Shown here: piece by piece, positions 8,870 to 17,463 of the stretch | Layout: each line of letters starts with the position of its first letter | Position numbering within the stretch: position 1 is the stretch's first letter | DNA from: Trinickia soli | Lineage (GTDB): Bacteria; Pseudomonadota; Gammaproteobacteria; Burkholderiales; Burkholderiaceae | Assembly: GCF_002879855.1 (NCBI RefSeq) | Contig: NZ_PNYB01000003.1 | Span: 248,001 to 312,000 of the forward strand | Length of the DNA: 64,000 bases | Direction of reading: 5' to 3' | The notes under the pieces: generated by a model | Databases searched by the model: none | What the model was told of the DNA's origin: nothing | The model's input: the letters and a program-made list of their open reading frames with translations, nothing else | Translations under genes and position numbers: made by a program

Positions 8870-9706
8870 CTATACTTCCAAGCGATAGAACGCGGCCGCA
8901 TTGCCACCGAAAATCGCATCGCGCTGCGCATCCGTCAGCACATCGAGCAAAGTCGTCGCGATCGAATGCCACAGCAGATAGTCGCCGTTCAGATTCAGCA
9001 CCGGCCAATCGCTGCCCCACATCAATCGGTCGGGGCCGAACGACGCGAGCAGATGGTCGACATACGGCCGCAGCGTCGCCTCGGTCCAACGCGGAGCGGC
9101 CTCGGTCGCCAGCCCGGACAGCTTGCAATGCACATGTGGCAGGCGCGCCAGTTTCGCGATACGGTCGGCCCACGGTTGCCAGCCTGCAGGGCCTTCGACG
9201 ATCGGCGGCTTCGCGCCGTGATCGACAACGATACGCAGCGACGGATAGCGCGATGCGAAGCTCTGCAACGCATCGATGTGGCGGGCAAAGACCAGCGCGT
9301 CGAACGCAAGTTCGTGCGCGATCAATGCTTCGATCGCCGGCGCAAGCGCCGGGTTCGCGATCCAGTCGTCGTCCGGCAGATCCTGCAGCATCGGGCGCAC
9401 GCCTTTGAACTTCGCGTCGCGCGCCAGTTCCGCGATCAGCGCGGGCGCCTCGCGATCGAGCAGCGGCACCCAGCCGACCACTCCCGCGATGGAATCATCA
9501 TCCCGTGCGAGGCCGAGCAAATAGCGGGTTTCGTCGACCGTGGGCGCAGCCTGCACGACGACCGTGCGCGCGATGCCGGCACGCTCGCGCAAGGGCGCCA
9601 GGTCGGCCGGACCGAAGCGGCGGTATAGCGCAGCGAGATCCGGTGTGAGCCAGCCGTAATCCCCGCGCGCCGGATCCCAGTAGTGCTGATGAGCGTCGAT
9701 CTGCAT
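8870..9706 (-). CDS. Amidohydrolase-2 family lactonase, probable L-fuconolactonase
   Basis: 278 residues from ATG 9706 (MQIDAHQHYWD); GGGGAG lies upstream. The HQHYW metal-binding start, the conserved VDHGAKPPI, HCKLSGL and WGSDWPV, where the late aspartate is the usual general base, place it in the amidohydrolase_2/COG3618 lactonases. It would open L-fucono-1,5-lactone to L-fuconate in the cytosol. It starts 5 bp after the aldo/keto reductase stop, and an in-frame GTG at 9712 is an alternative start. Confidence 0.85.
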   Translation of the reverse strand: MQIDAHQHYWDPARGDYGWLTPDLAALYRRFGPADLAPLRERAGIARTVVVQAAPTVDETRYLLGLARDDDSIAGVVGWVPLLDREAPALIAELARDAKFKGVRPMLQDLPDDDWIANPALAPAIEALIAHELAFDALVFARHIDALQSFASRYPSLRIVVDHGAKPPIVEGPAGWQPWADRIAKLARLPHVHCKLSGLATEAAPRWTEATLRPYVDHLLASFGPDRLMWGSDWPVLNLNGDYLLWHSIATTLLDVLTDAQRDAIFGGNAAAFYRLEV

Positions 9707-9713
9707 CGTCACA

Positions 9714-10760
9714 TCACTCCCCGACGACAGGAACAGGAGCGCGCGCGTCCAGCAACCCTTCTTCGCGCAACGCCTTCCATAGTGCGGGCGCGATCGCGTA
9801 CTCGAACGACGCGACGTTCTCGCGCACTTCGGCTGCGTTGCGCGCGCCCGTCAGGACGGTCGCCACGGCAGGATGCGCGTACGGAAACTGCAATGCGGCC
9901 GCGGCCAGCGGTACGCCGTGCGCGCGACACACCGCTTCCAGCCGGGCCACGCGCTCGACGATCTCGCGGGGCGCCTCACCATAGTTGAACTTCAAGTCGC
10001 CTTGGACGCCGCGCGCGAGAATGCCCGAATTGAAGGCGCCGCCAAGCAGGATGCTGACGTTGCGTGCCGTGCAGGCAGGCAGCAGATCGGCGAGCGTCGC
10101 CTGTTCGAGCAGCGTATAGCGGCCGGCCAACAGCGCGCAGTCGAGGTCGCATTCTTCCATCGCTTCGAGAATCGCCGCGCCTTCATTGACGCCCAGTCCG
10201 ATCGCCTTCACCGCGCCCGACGAACGCAAACCGTCGAGCGCTCGAAACCCTCCGCCCTCTGTCAGTTGCTTCCAGTAGTGCGCGTTTTCCTCTCCATGCG
10301 TGACACGGCCGATGTCGTGAATCAGCACGATATCGATGTCGACGATGCCGAGCCGCTGCTGGCTATCTTCGAATGAACGCATGATGCCGTCATGGGTGTA
10401 GTCGTAGATCGCCTCGAACGGCAACGGGTTCTGCCAGCCGTCGCGACCGTCGTAGGGCGTCGTGCGCGGCACGAAGCGGCGCCCCACTTTCGTCGACAGC
10501 ACATACTCGCTGCGCGGATAGCGGCGCAAGGCATCGCCGAGGCGATGCTCCGCTTTCGTATGGCCGTAATGGGGCGCGGTGTCGAAGTAACGCATGCCGG
10601 CATCCCAGGCGGCGGCGATCGTCGCCATCGCCTCTTCGTCGCTCAGGTCGCGATAGAGGCCGCCCAGCGGCGCGCTGCCGAGCGACAGCGCCGTCACCTC
10701 CAGCGCGGTCCGCCCGATGCGGCGCCGATCGCCGACTCGTCGTAGGCTTTCACTCTGCAC
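9714..10760 (-). CDS. Aldo/keto reductase, probable L-fucose dehydrogenase
   Basis: 348 residues from a GTG at 10760 that overlaps the end of the dehydratase gene. AKR signatures are seen: YFDTAPHYGHTKAEHRLG (Asp/Tyr of the active site), STKVGRRF (Lys), VLIHDIG (His), and a C-terminal NADP-binding tract TVLTGARNAAEVRENV. Enzymes like this oxidise L-fucose or L-galactose to the lactone in non-phosphorylative pathways. Operon context (lactonase and UxaA dehydratase on either side) supports that role; pyridoxal-type substrates are an alternative for the family. Confidence 0.82.
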   Translation of the reverse strand: MQSESLRRVGDRRRIGRTALEVTALSLGSAPLGGLYRDLSDEEAMATIAAAWDAGMRYFDTAPHYGHTKAEHRLGDALRRYPRSEYVLSTKVGRRFVPRTTPYDGRDGWQNPLPFEAIYDYTHDGIMRSFEDSQQRLGIVDIDIVLIHDIGRVTHGEENAHYWKQLTEGGGFRALDGLRSSGAVKAIGLGVNEGAAILEAMEECDLDCALLAGRYTLLEQATLADLLPACTARNVSILLGGAFNSGILARGVQGDLKFNYGEAPREIVERVARLEAVCRAHGVPLAAAALQFPYAHPAVATVLTGARNAAEVRENVASFEYAIAPALWKALREEGLLDARAPVPVVGE

Positions 10761-12084
10761 GAGCAATACTCCCGGCCGCAACGGTTGCGCGACCTTTCGG
10801 TCCGGCGATGGGCAAGCACGCCGGGCCGACGGGCTCGAACGTCTTGTACGTCAGGATGAATTCCTGGTGCCCAAGCAGCTCCGATTTCGATGCGGCGCCT
10901 TGCGCCACGGCGACCGTCTGCTCGAACACCTCGCGCCCCACTTCGTCGAGCGTGCCGCGCCCTTCGAGAATCCGGCCGGCATCGACATCCATGTCGCCCG
11001 CCAGATTGCGATAGGTGGTCGGGTTGGCGCATACCTTGATCACCGGCGAAATGGCCGAGCCGACTACCGATCCCCGCCCGGTCGTAAACAAAATCACATG
11101 GGCGCCGCATGCAATCAGCTCGACGATCTCGGCGTTGTCGCTGATGTTCGGAAACCCGAAGCGCGGCTCGCCGTCGGGCACCACGTCGAGTAGATAGAGA
11201 CCGCCGGTCGGCGGCACATCGCCGGGTTTGACGATGCCGGCGATCGGCGATGCGCCGCTCTTGGCGTACGCCCCCAGCGATTTCTCTTCCTGCGTCGTCA
11301 ACCCGCCATCGGCGTTGCCGACCGAGAAGCTGCCGTGGCCGAGCGTCGCGTAATAGCGCGCCGCCTTCTCGACGCAGGCGACGATCTCGTCGCCGAGCTC
11401 CGCCCTGGCGGCACGGCTTTTCATGTGAAATTCGCAGCCGACGAGCTCGCCCGTTTCCTCGAAGATGCACGTCGCACCCGCGTCGATCAGATGATCGAAG
11501 GCGCGTCCCACGGCAGGATTGGCCGTAATGCCGCTCGTGCTGTCCGAGCCGCCGCAGATCGTGCCGACGACGAGTTCGTCGAGCGACATCGGCACCTTGC
11601 TTTGCGCGGCAAGCTGCCTGCGTGCGTCGCGCACCCAGTCGACCCCGTATTGGATCGTGCTGCGCGTGCCGCCCTTTTCCTGAATCGTCAGCACTTCGAC
11701 GGGGCGTCCGCTGGCCCGCACAATATCGGCCAGGTAGTGCTTGTTCATGCTCTCGCATCCGAGCGATACGAACAGCACGGCGCCGACGTTCGGATGCGTG
11801 GCCAGCCGCTGCATCATCAATTCGGCGTAACTGTTCGGATAGCAGCCGGGAAAGCCGATCAGATGCACGGGCGGTTCGACTTCGGCGGCAGCGTCGTCCG
11901 ACGCACCGGCGAAGTCGGATAAAGGCGCGCGAAACTGCGCGACGATCTCGCGCGCGACGTGGTGCGCGCACTCGACGAGATAAGCCACCGCCACGACGTT
12001 GCGAATGCCCTTGCGGCCGTCGCTGCGTAGATAGCCGTGCAGCGCCGGCGGCGCATCGGTGGTTGCCATGGAAGAGTCGGTCAT
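10750..12084 (-). CDS. UxaA/altronate-dehydratase family large subunit, probable L-fuconate dehydratase
   Basis: 444 residues from ATG 12084 (MTDSSMATTDAPPALHGYLR), with GGGA upstream. The open frame continues further upstream but without homology. Family marks: RSDGRKGIRNVVAVAY, FPGCYPN, GLTTQEEKSLGAYAKSG and VILFTTGRGS. Altronate/galactarate dehydratases remove water from sugar acids with an Fe(II) site. Here the acid is most likely L-fuconate. The N-terminal SAF domain is encoded by the separate gene upstream rather than fused. This UxaA form replaces the enolase-type L-fuconate dehydratase of other bacteria. Confidence 0.8.
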   Translation of the reverse strand: MTDSSMATTDAPPALHGYLRSDGRKGIRNVVAVAYLVECAHHVAREIVAQFRAPLSDFAGASDDAAAEVEPPVHLIGFPGCYPNSYAELMMQRLATHPNVGAVLFVSLGCESMNKHYLADIVRASGRPVEVLTIQEKGGTRSTIQYGVDWVRDARRQLAAQSKVPMSLDELVVGTICGGSDSTSGITANPAVGRAFDHLIDAGATCIFEETGELVGCEFHMKSRAARAELGDEIVACVEKAARYYATLGHGSFSVGNADGGLTTQEEKSLGAYAKSGASPIAGIVKPGDVPPTGGLYLLDVVPDGEPRFGFPNISDNAEIVELIACGAHVILFTTGRGSVVGSAISPVIKVCANPTTYRNLAGDMDVDAGRILEGRGTLDEVGREVFEQTVAVAQGAASKSELLGHQEFILTYKTFEPVGPACLPIAGPKGRATVAAGSIARAE

Positions 12085-12127
12085 GTTCGTCCCAACACGG
12101 CGCAAGGCCGTTTCAGTAATGCACAAA

Positions 12128-12430
12128 TCAGTGATGCACGAATTCGTGTCCCGCATCGTGCGTGAAGGTCGGCAGGTAATCGCTTTCGAGGTTTTGCGTA
12201 TGCAGATGTTCGCCCCGTGCGACGTCGCAGGTAACGTGGCCGATGACCGCGCCGTAACGAAGCACTTTCGCGTTTTTGGACAACGCGTAGCGTGCGATCT
12301 TGTGGCCGAGCTCGATCGTGGTCGCAAGCGTCACGCGCTCTCCATCGATCACGACCTGCGTCCCCGCTTCGAGGCGCGTCGGTGCGATCAGGCAGTTGTC
12401 CTGCGGGCTCAGCAAAATGAGGTCTGTCAT
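12128..12430 (-). CDS. UxaA-family small subunit (SAF domain)
   Basis: 100 residues, start MTDLILLSPQDNC. The compact SAF-like beta domain (GERVTLATTIELGHKIARYAL, IGHVTCDVARGEHLHTQNL) is the N-terminal piece of altronate/galactarate dehydratases, with His residues near GEHLHTQN that probably help bind the metal. It lies between the permease and the large subunit, 43 bp from the latter, and the two presumably form one enzyme. The Shine-Dalgarno is weak. Confidence 0.85.
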   Translation of the reverse strand: MTDLILLSPQDNCLIAPTRLEAGTQVVIDGERVTLATTIELGHKIARYALSKNAKVLRYGAVIGHVTCDVARGEHLHTQNLESDYLPTFTHDAGHEFVHH

Positions 12431-12479
12431 AGGGTGGTCGATGTCGTTCGTTGTGAGGCGGGCGGCAGATTCGCCACGC

Positions 12480-13514
12480 TCAGTTCTGCCCCTCGCCGCT
12501 TGCGATCCGGGCCACCATCAGCGAGCCGAGAATGATGGCGCCGTAGATCGCCTGAATCCAGAAGGACGGCACTTGCGCGAGCGTCAGCAGGTTCTGCACG
12601 ATGCCAAGCAGCAGCACGCCGAGCAGCGCGCCCGGCATGGAGCCTTTGCCGCCGTCGAGCGAAATGCCGCCGATCACCGCCGCCGCAAACACGGTGAAGA
12701 TCATGCCGTTACCCTGGTTGGCGTTGATCGCGCCCACGTAGCCGGTCACGACGAGTCCGCCGATCGAAGCCAGCACGCTGCCGAGCACGAACACGCCCCA
12801 GGTGATGCGCTCGACGCGTATGCCGGCCGCACGCGCCGCTTCGGGATTGCCGCCGATCGCATAGAGCGCACGCCCGAGACGGTGATAGCGCAACATGAAA
12901 GCCGCGATCGCGAACGCCGCAGCCGCGAGCCACACCGACAGCGGCAGCCCGAACACGACCGATGTCGCGAGCGCGAAGAACGCCGGCGGCATGTCGAACA
13001 ACGTGCCGCCTTTGGTCGCGCCTACCAGCATGCCGCGCAATACGATCAACATCGCCAGCGTGACGATGAACGCGTTGAGCCTCAGCCGCACGACGAGAAA
13101 GCCGTTGATGAAGCCGACCACCGCGCCCACGACGACAATCGAGAGCAAGCCGGCCGCTACGGGCCATTGAAGACCAAAGCCCGCCGATGCGGCCGGCATC
13201 ACGAGCATCGCGCCGATAGCAGGCGCGATGCCGACGGTCGACTCGAGCGAGAGATCGAACTTGCCCGTCAGCACGATCAACGATTCGGCCAGCACCACCA
13301 GGGCCAGCGCGGCCGAAGCGCCGAGCACGCTGACGAGATTCGCTTTCGTCAGAAAATTGGGATTGATGAACGCGCCGATGACGATGAGCAGCACGATCGC
13401 CGGCAACAGGGCGAGATCGCGCAGACGTGCAACATCGACGCGCAGGGCCAGCGGACGCGTCGGCGCAACCGCCGCGGTACCGGCGATGGCGGAACCGGGG
13501 ACATTACTTTTCAT
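12480..13514 (-). CDS. Sugar ABC transporter permease (RbsC family)
   Basis: 344 residues. About ten hydrophobic segments with the BPD_transp_2 pattern: FINPNFLTKANL, LTGKFDLSLESTVG, RLRLNAFIVTLAMLIVLRG, YAIGGNPEAARAAGI and a late GGKGSMPGALLG. It forms the inner-membrane channel for the sugar with the adjacent ATPase and binding protein. Its start overlaps the ATPase stop by 11 bp, so the two are coupled. It is close to the transporter genes of L-fucose loci known from Paraburkholderia. Confidence 0.92.
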   Translation of the reverse strand: MKSNVPGSAIAGTAAVAPTRPLALRVDVARLRDLALLPAIVLLIVIGAFINPNFLTKANLVSVLGASAALALVVLAESLIVLTGKFDLSLESTVGIAPAIGAMLVMPAASAGFGLQWPVAAGLLSIVVVGAVVGFINGFLVVRLRLNAFIVTLAMLIVLRGMLVGATKGGTLFDMPPAFFALATSVVFGLPLSVWLAAAAFAIAAFMLRYHRLGRALYAIGGNPEAARAAGIRVERITWGVFVLGSVLASIGGLVVTGYVGAINANQGNGMIFTVFAAAVIGGISLDGGKGSMPGALLGVLLLGIVQNLLTLAQVPSFWIQAIYGAIILGSLMVARIASGEGQN

Positions 13515-15033
13515 CGGAATTCACTCCTTCCATGGCGGCGATCAGTTCATGGTCCTGCCAACCGGCTCGGAATTCGGCTTCGACGTGGCCGCGAAACATC
13601 ACGAGCACGCGGTCGCACGTACGCAGATCGTCAAGCTCGCTCGATGCGACAAGCACGGCCTTGCCTTCTTCACGTACGCCGTCGACCACCGAAAGCAGCG
13701 CTTGTTTCGATTTCACATCGACGCCGGCCGTCGGATCGATCAGCACGAGCACCTTCGGGTCCGTGGCGAGCGCGCGCGCCATCACGACCTTCTGCTGATT
13801 GCCGCCGGACAGGCCCGATACGACATGCATCGGCCCTTGTGCTGCCTTGATATCGAGCGCATCGATCATCTTCGCGCCGAACGCGTTCTTCCTGGCCGGC
13901 GATGCGATACCGAACCTGCCGAGCGCGCGCATGATCGTCATCGATGCGTTTTCGGCGACCGATTGCGTCAGCACGAGGCCTTCGTGATGGCGGTCTTTCG
14001 GTACGCAGCCGATGCCGTACCCGAGTGCCGCGCAGACATCGCCACGCGGCAGCGAAGCTGCCCCTACGCGAATGTCGCCGCGCTCGTGGGCGCGCAAGCC
14101 CGCGATCGCCTCGGCAACGCTCGTGCGCCCGCTGCTCGTCGCGCCGGTCAGCCCGACAACCTCGCCGCGCTTCACCGCGAACGACACGCCCGTGTAATCG
14201 GCGCCGCCCAGGTCGACCACTTCGAGCGCGGTTGCGGCGTCGGCCGGCAGCGGCTCGCGGGCGGCCGCATCGGCGACGGCCAGCCCGCCGCTCTCGCCCG
14301 TCATCGCCTCGATCAGTTGAGCGCGCGGCAGGGCGCAAACGGGGGCGCTGACGATATGGCGGGCGTCGCGCAACACCGTGACGGCCTGACAGACTTCATA
14401 GATTTCCTGCAGATGATGCGAAATGAAGAGGAACGTCACGCCCTCGCGTTGAAGCTCTTCAATGCGGCGAAACAAGCGCTTGATTTCATCGCCGTCGAGC
14501 TGCGCGGTCGGCTCGTCGAGGATGATGAACCGCGCGCCATACGACAAGGCCCGCGCGATTTCGACGAGCTGGCGCGCTTCGACCGTCAGATCGCCCGCGC
14601 GCGCATTCTCGTTGACGTCGATCTTCCAGTGTTCGAGCAATGCACGCGCGTCGCGGCGCATCGCTCGCCAGTCGATCACTGAGCGCCGTTGCGGTTGCCG
14701 ATTGATGAACAGATTCTCGGCCACGCTCAGGTCGCGAATGATCGTCGAATGCTGGTAGACGCAGGCGACGCGTTCGCGCCATGCATCGCGATCGGAAAGC
14801 GGCGGCGCCGGCATGCCGCCGAACTGAACGTCGCCGCTGTCGGGCTTGGTCAAGCCGGTCAGAATCGACACCAGCGTCGATTTGCCGGCCCCGTTGCGCC
14901 CGACGAGCGCATGCGACTCGCCGGGCATGACGCAGATACCGACGTCGTTCAGCGCCGCCGTCACACCGTACCGCTTGGTGACGCCACACGCTTGCGCGAC
15001 CGGAATACTGCGCGTATCCGTCGTCGTGCTCAT
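13504..15033 (-). CDS. Sugar ABC transporter ATP-binding protein (RbsA family, two ABC domains)
   Basis: About 509 residues. Tandem ABC cassettes: the first has Walker A GRNGAGKST, Walker B IILDEPTA and a degenerate signature LTVEARQLVEIARAL. The second has a degenerate Walker A (TGATSSGRTSV), a good LSGGNQQKV signature and LIDPTAGVD. Such asymmetry is normal in RbsA/MglA. ATG 15033 is chosen; a GTG at 15042 overlapping the binding-protein stop is also possible. It powers sugar uptake. Confidence 0.92.
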   Translation of the reverse strand: MSTTTDTRSIPVAQACGVTKRYGVTAALNDVGICVMPGESHALVGRNGAGKSTLVSILTGLTKPDSGDVQFGGMPAPPLSDRDAWRERVACVYQHSTIIRDLSVAENLFINRQPQRRSVIDWRAMRRDARALLEHWKIDVNENARAGDLTVEARQLVEIARALSYGARFIILDEPTAQLDGDEIKRLFRRIEELQREGVTFLFISHHLQEIYEVCQAVTVLRDARHIVSAPVCALPRAQLIEAMTGESGGLAVADAAAREPLPADAATALEVVDLGGADYTGVSFAVKRGEVVGLTGATSSGRTSVAEAIAGLRAHERGDIRVGAASLPRGDVCAALGYGIGCVPKDRHHEGLVLTQSVAENASMTIMRALGRFGIASPARKNAFGAKMIDALDIKAAQGPMHVVSGLSGGNQQKVVMARALATDPKVLVLIDPTAGVDVKSKQALLSVVDGVREEGKAVLVASSELDDLRTCDRVLVMFRGHVEAEFRAGWQDHELIAAMEGVNSDEK

Positions 15034-15038
15034 GATCG

Positions 15039-16088
15039 TCACTTGATCGTGTTGCCCCAGAGCGACTTGTCGTCGACATTCGACTTCGTGACGAGCGGCG
15101 CGGGCAGTTGATCTTCGAGGACGCCCGGCGACAGTTCGATGATGTTGCTGTCATGATCCGTCTTCCCCGTCTTGAACGTCTTCCCGTCCAGCGCGGCCTT
15201 GATGTAGTACAGGCCGTACTTCGCGTAGAGGTCGGCCGGTTGCGACACCGTTGCATCGATCTCGCCGCGGCGGATTGCGTCGTATTCCTGCGGGATGCCG
15301 TCGTTGCTGACGATCACGATATGTTTGGCGTTGCCGGCCGGAAACAACATCTGCTTGCGGCGCAGCGTTTGCAGCGTCGGCGCAAGATAGACGCCGCCCG
15401 CCTGCATGTAGATCGCCTTCACGTCGGGATTGGCGGTCAGAAGGCTATCGAGTGCCGTGGCTGCGACATCGCCCTTCCAGGCCGCCGGAATCTCGAGCAG
15501 CGACAGGCCGGGGTATTGCTTCAGGCAGGTGCGGAACGCCTCGGAGCGGTCGCGACCGTTCACCGACGCGAGATCGCCCATGATCTGCACGACCTTGCCC
15601 GCCTTCACGTGCGTGCCGATGTATTCGCAAGCCTTTTGACCATAGGCGCGGTTATCGGCGCGCACGACCATGGCCACCTTGCCCTCCGTCGGCGCCACGT
15701 CGACCGCGACGACGGGCACATGCTTCGCCGCCGATGCGGCGAGTGCGCGGCTGATGGCCGCCGAATCGAGCGGACCCACGACGATGCCCTTTGCACCTTG
15801 CGTCAGCAGGTTGTTCATGTCCGTGATCTGCTGGGCGGGATCGCCGTTCGAGTTCACCGGCGCAAGCGTATCGAGGCCCATTTCCTTCGCGTACTTCGGA
15901 AGGTAATTGTTGTACGACTGCCAGAACGGTGAAGTCAAAAGAGGAAGATCGAGCCCGATCTTGCCCGCTTCGGCCGCATTCGCCGAGCCGCCAACGCCCG
16001 AGCATAGACCGATGACAGCGAGCGTCGTCGCCGAAATGCCCCGGCGCGCCACGCGCCGAACCGACCAATGCTGCTTCATGGATTTCAT
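15039..16088 (-). CDS. Periplasmic sugar-binding protein (RbsB family)
   Basis: 349 residues from ATG 16088, with GAGGAGA well placed; the open frame extends upstream without support. A signal peptide (basic start, hydrophobic TTLAVIGLCSGVG, cleavage after ANA) exports it. The mature protein has the peripl_BP_4 pattern of two Rossmann lobes: KGIVVGPLDSAAISRAL, MVVRADNRAYGQ, ANPDVKAIYMQAGGVY, IVSNDGIPQEYDAIRRGEIDATVSQP. It delivers the sugar to the permease/ATPase and is the first gene of the operon, as expected for the most abundant product. Confidence 0.92.
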   Translation of the reverse strand: MKSMKQHWSVRRVARRGISATTLAVIGLCSGVGGSANAAEAGKIGLDLPLLTSPFWQSYNNYLPKYAKEMGLDTLAPVNSNGDPAQQITDMNNLLTQGAKGIVVGPLDSAAISRALAASAAKHVPVVAVDVAPTEGKVAMVVRADNRAYGQKACEYIGTHVKAGKVVQIMGDLASVNGRDRSEAFRTCLKQYPGLSLLEIPAAWKGDVAATALDSLLTANPDVKAIYMQAGGVYLAPTLQTLRRKQMLFPAGNAKHIVIVSNDGIPQEYDAIRRGEIDATVSQPADLYAKYGLYYIKAALDGKTFKTGKTDHDSNIIELSPGVLEDQLPAPLVTKSNVDDKSLWGNTIK

Positions 16089-16458
16089 TGTCTCTGTCTC
16101 CTCAGATCTGCCCAAGGCTTGGGATATGGGGGTACGACGGGGCACAACGCCGGGCTTCGCTCGCGACGCCAATCGCTCACGCGACTTATTTATCGGTGAA
16201 CAGATTGTTTATCTGTGGACCTTGACGAGTCAAGCGACGAATACGGTCCCGCGGTCGGGACTTTCCCTAAGGCCGGCCAGGGAAGCGGCTCGAGGCGATC
16301 CGGAAGATGGGCGACGGGGAGATGGGGTCGGGTGCCGCGCAGGGTCGCTGCGGGAGTCACGCAGCGCAAGATGACGGGCGAGCGGCGAGGACATCGACCG
16401 CCGACGCGGATCGCGCGTCAGTCGCGGCTCGATATCCCCGGGTACGGTGAATCGGGCT
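16089..16458. other. Upstream region of the L-fucose-type operon
   Basis: 370 bp without a gene. It holds the two palindromes described separately, and on the minus strand a possible promoter TTGACT with TAAACA 16 bp downstream. No regulator gene lies beside the operon. The part from about 16260 to 16458 shows nothing distinctive. Confidence 0.6.
16200..16234. promoter_or_regulatory. Two adjacent palindromes, candidate operators of the sugar operon
   Basis: ACAGAT, five bases, ATCTGT (16200-16216), then CTTGACGAGTCAAG (16221-16234). The second includes the possible -35 box. Together they lie about 110-145 bp upstream of the binding-protein start. They are likely sites for a sugar-responsive repressor, but no specific regulator can be named. 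Confidence 0.5.
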
Positions 16459-16731
16459 TCAGTCCGGCCGAAAGAGGTCGAAGCCGCCCAGTGCGACGAC
16501 GCCGCTCAATGCGATGAAAGCGACGCTATGGCGGCCGAAGTAAAGTACCGCGGCCGAGGCCCAGGTCGCGACGAAAAACCCGCCGATCCGTAAAGCCGCG
16601 AGCCGGCCGCCGCCTGCGGCGGCTTGCGCGTCGGAACGGCGCTCCGCTCGATCGTCCGACCGCGTCGACCATCCCGGCTGCTGCAAGGCGCCTCTGTTCG
16701 GCTCACTCCCTTGTGAATTCGTACTCGACAT
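16459..16731 (-). CDS. Small membrane protein of the MarR locus
   Basis: 90 residues from ATG 16731, with a strong AAGGAG. A polar Ser/Arg-rich first half (MSSTNSQGSEPNRGAL) is followed by hydrophobic RIGGFFVATWASAAVLYF and SVAFIALSGVVALGGF, so one or two membrane helices. No family is recognised. Its upstream region carries the same 17-bp sequence as the marR upstream region at nearly the same distance, so both are probably controlled by that MarR protein. Confidence 0.65.
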   Translation of the reverse strand: MSSTNSQGSEPNRGALQQPGWSTRSDDRAERRSDAQAAAGGGRLAALRIGGFFVATWASAAVLYFGRHSVAFIALSGVVALGGFDLFRPD

Positions 16732-16756
16732 ACTGTGTGCTCCTTTCCTCAGATAA

Positions 16757-16795
16757 TTAGCTATGCAACGATCGCGTAGGCTACGTTGCATCTAA
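16757..16795. promoter_or_regulatory. Candidate MarR operator A, upstream of the small membrane gene
   Basis: TTAGCTATGCAACGATC (16757-16773) followed by CGTTGCATCTAA (16784-16795). The arms ATGCAACG/CGTTGCAT are perfect inverted repeats with a 13-bp spacer. The same 17-mer recurs upstream of marR. Confidence 0.65.
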
Positions 16796-16801
16796 CAAAC
16801 A

Positions 16802-17218
16802 TCATTCCAGCGCCGAGCGGACCGTGCGAATCTGCGCGACCGCATCGACAAACGTGGCCGCGCCCATACGCGCCTTCAAATGCGCCGTGACCGCAGCGCT
16901 GGCCTCGTTGAGCGGGCGCTTGATCGCCAATGCTTGGGCAGTCGGGTAGATCGCCACCTCACGCCCGTCGCCTTCGACGCGACGACGCTCGATGTAGCCG
17001 CGCTCCTCCAGCCCATCGAGCACGCGCGTGGCGGTAGGACGCGCAATCGACAACACTTCCGACAACTCGCGCTGAAGCATGCCGGGACGATCGAGAATGG
17101 CGCGCAGCATAAAGCCCTGCGGCGGCGTGACCCCGAACGGCTCGAAGGCTTCGGTCCATTCGCGCTCGAGACGCCGCGCAAGCGCCGATGTATTGAAATA
17201 AAGGCATTGATCGAACAT
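16802..17218 (-). CDS. MarR-family transcriptional regulator
   Basis: 138 residues from ATG 17218 (MFDQCLYFNTSALAR). A GTG at 17227 is rejected because ATG 17218 gives the same operator-to-start spacing as the neighbouring gene. Winged-helix core: PQGFMLRAILDRPGMLQRELSEVL, ARPTATRVLDGLEERGYIER and the wing RRVEGDGREVAIYPT. MarR dimers bind palindromes and release on ligand. Operators upstream of it and of the following membrane gene imply autoregulation. Confidence 0.9.
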   Translation of the reverse strand: MFDQCLYFNTSALARRLEREWTEAFEPFGVTPPQGFMLRAILDRPGMLQRELSEVLSIARPTATRVLDGLEERGYIERRRVEGDGREVAIYPTAQALAIKRPLNEASAAVTAHLKARMGAATFVDAVAQIRTVRSALE

Positions 17219-17242
17219 AGGCGGCACTCTACCGAATACTCG

Positions 17243-17259
17243 TTAGCTATGCAACGATC
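17243..17259. promoter_or_regulatory. Candidate MarR operator B, upstream of marR
   Basis: TTAGCTATGCAACGATC, identical over 17 bp to site A, 25 bp before the marR start. No equally good right arm is seen here, so binding may be weaker or half-site. Confidence 0.6.
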
Positions 17260-17463
17260 TCTTACGATTCGCAACATTTGCAAGCCGCTCCGGGGAGTGG
17301 CACAGAAGCCCTCATTTCCGCAGGGGTTTCCGAGGCCTCGTCAGCGGCGAAAGCGGCCGTTTGGCACAATGCCCTCTTACTTTTTCTTCTCCGCGATCTG
17401 GCATGGCAGCGTCGAACGCGTCACGCGATCGTGCCGACTCCCGCCCCATAGCGCTTGCACAAG

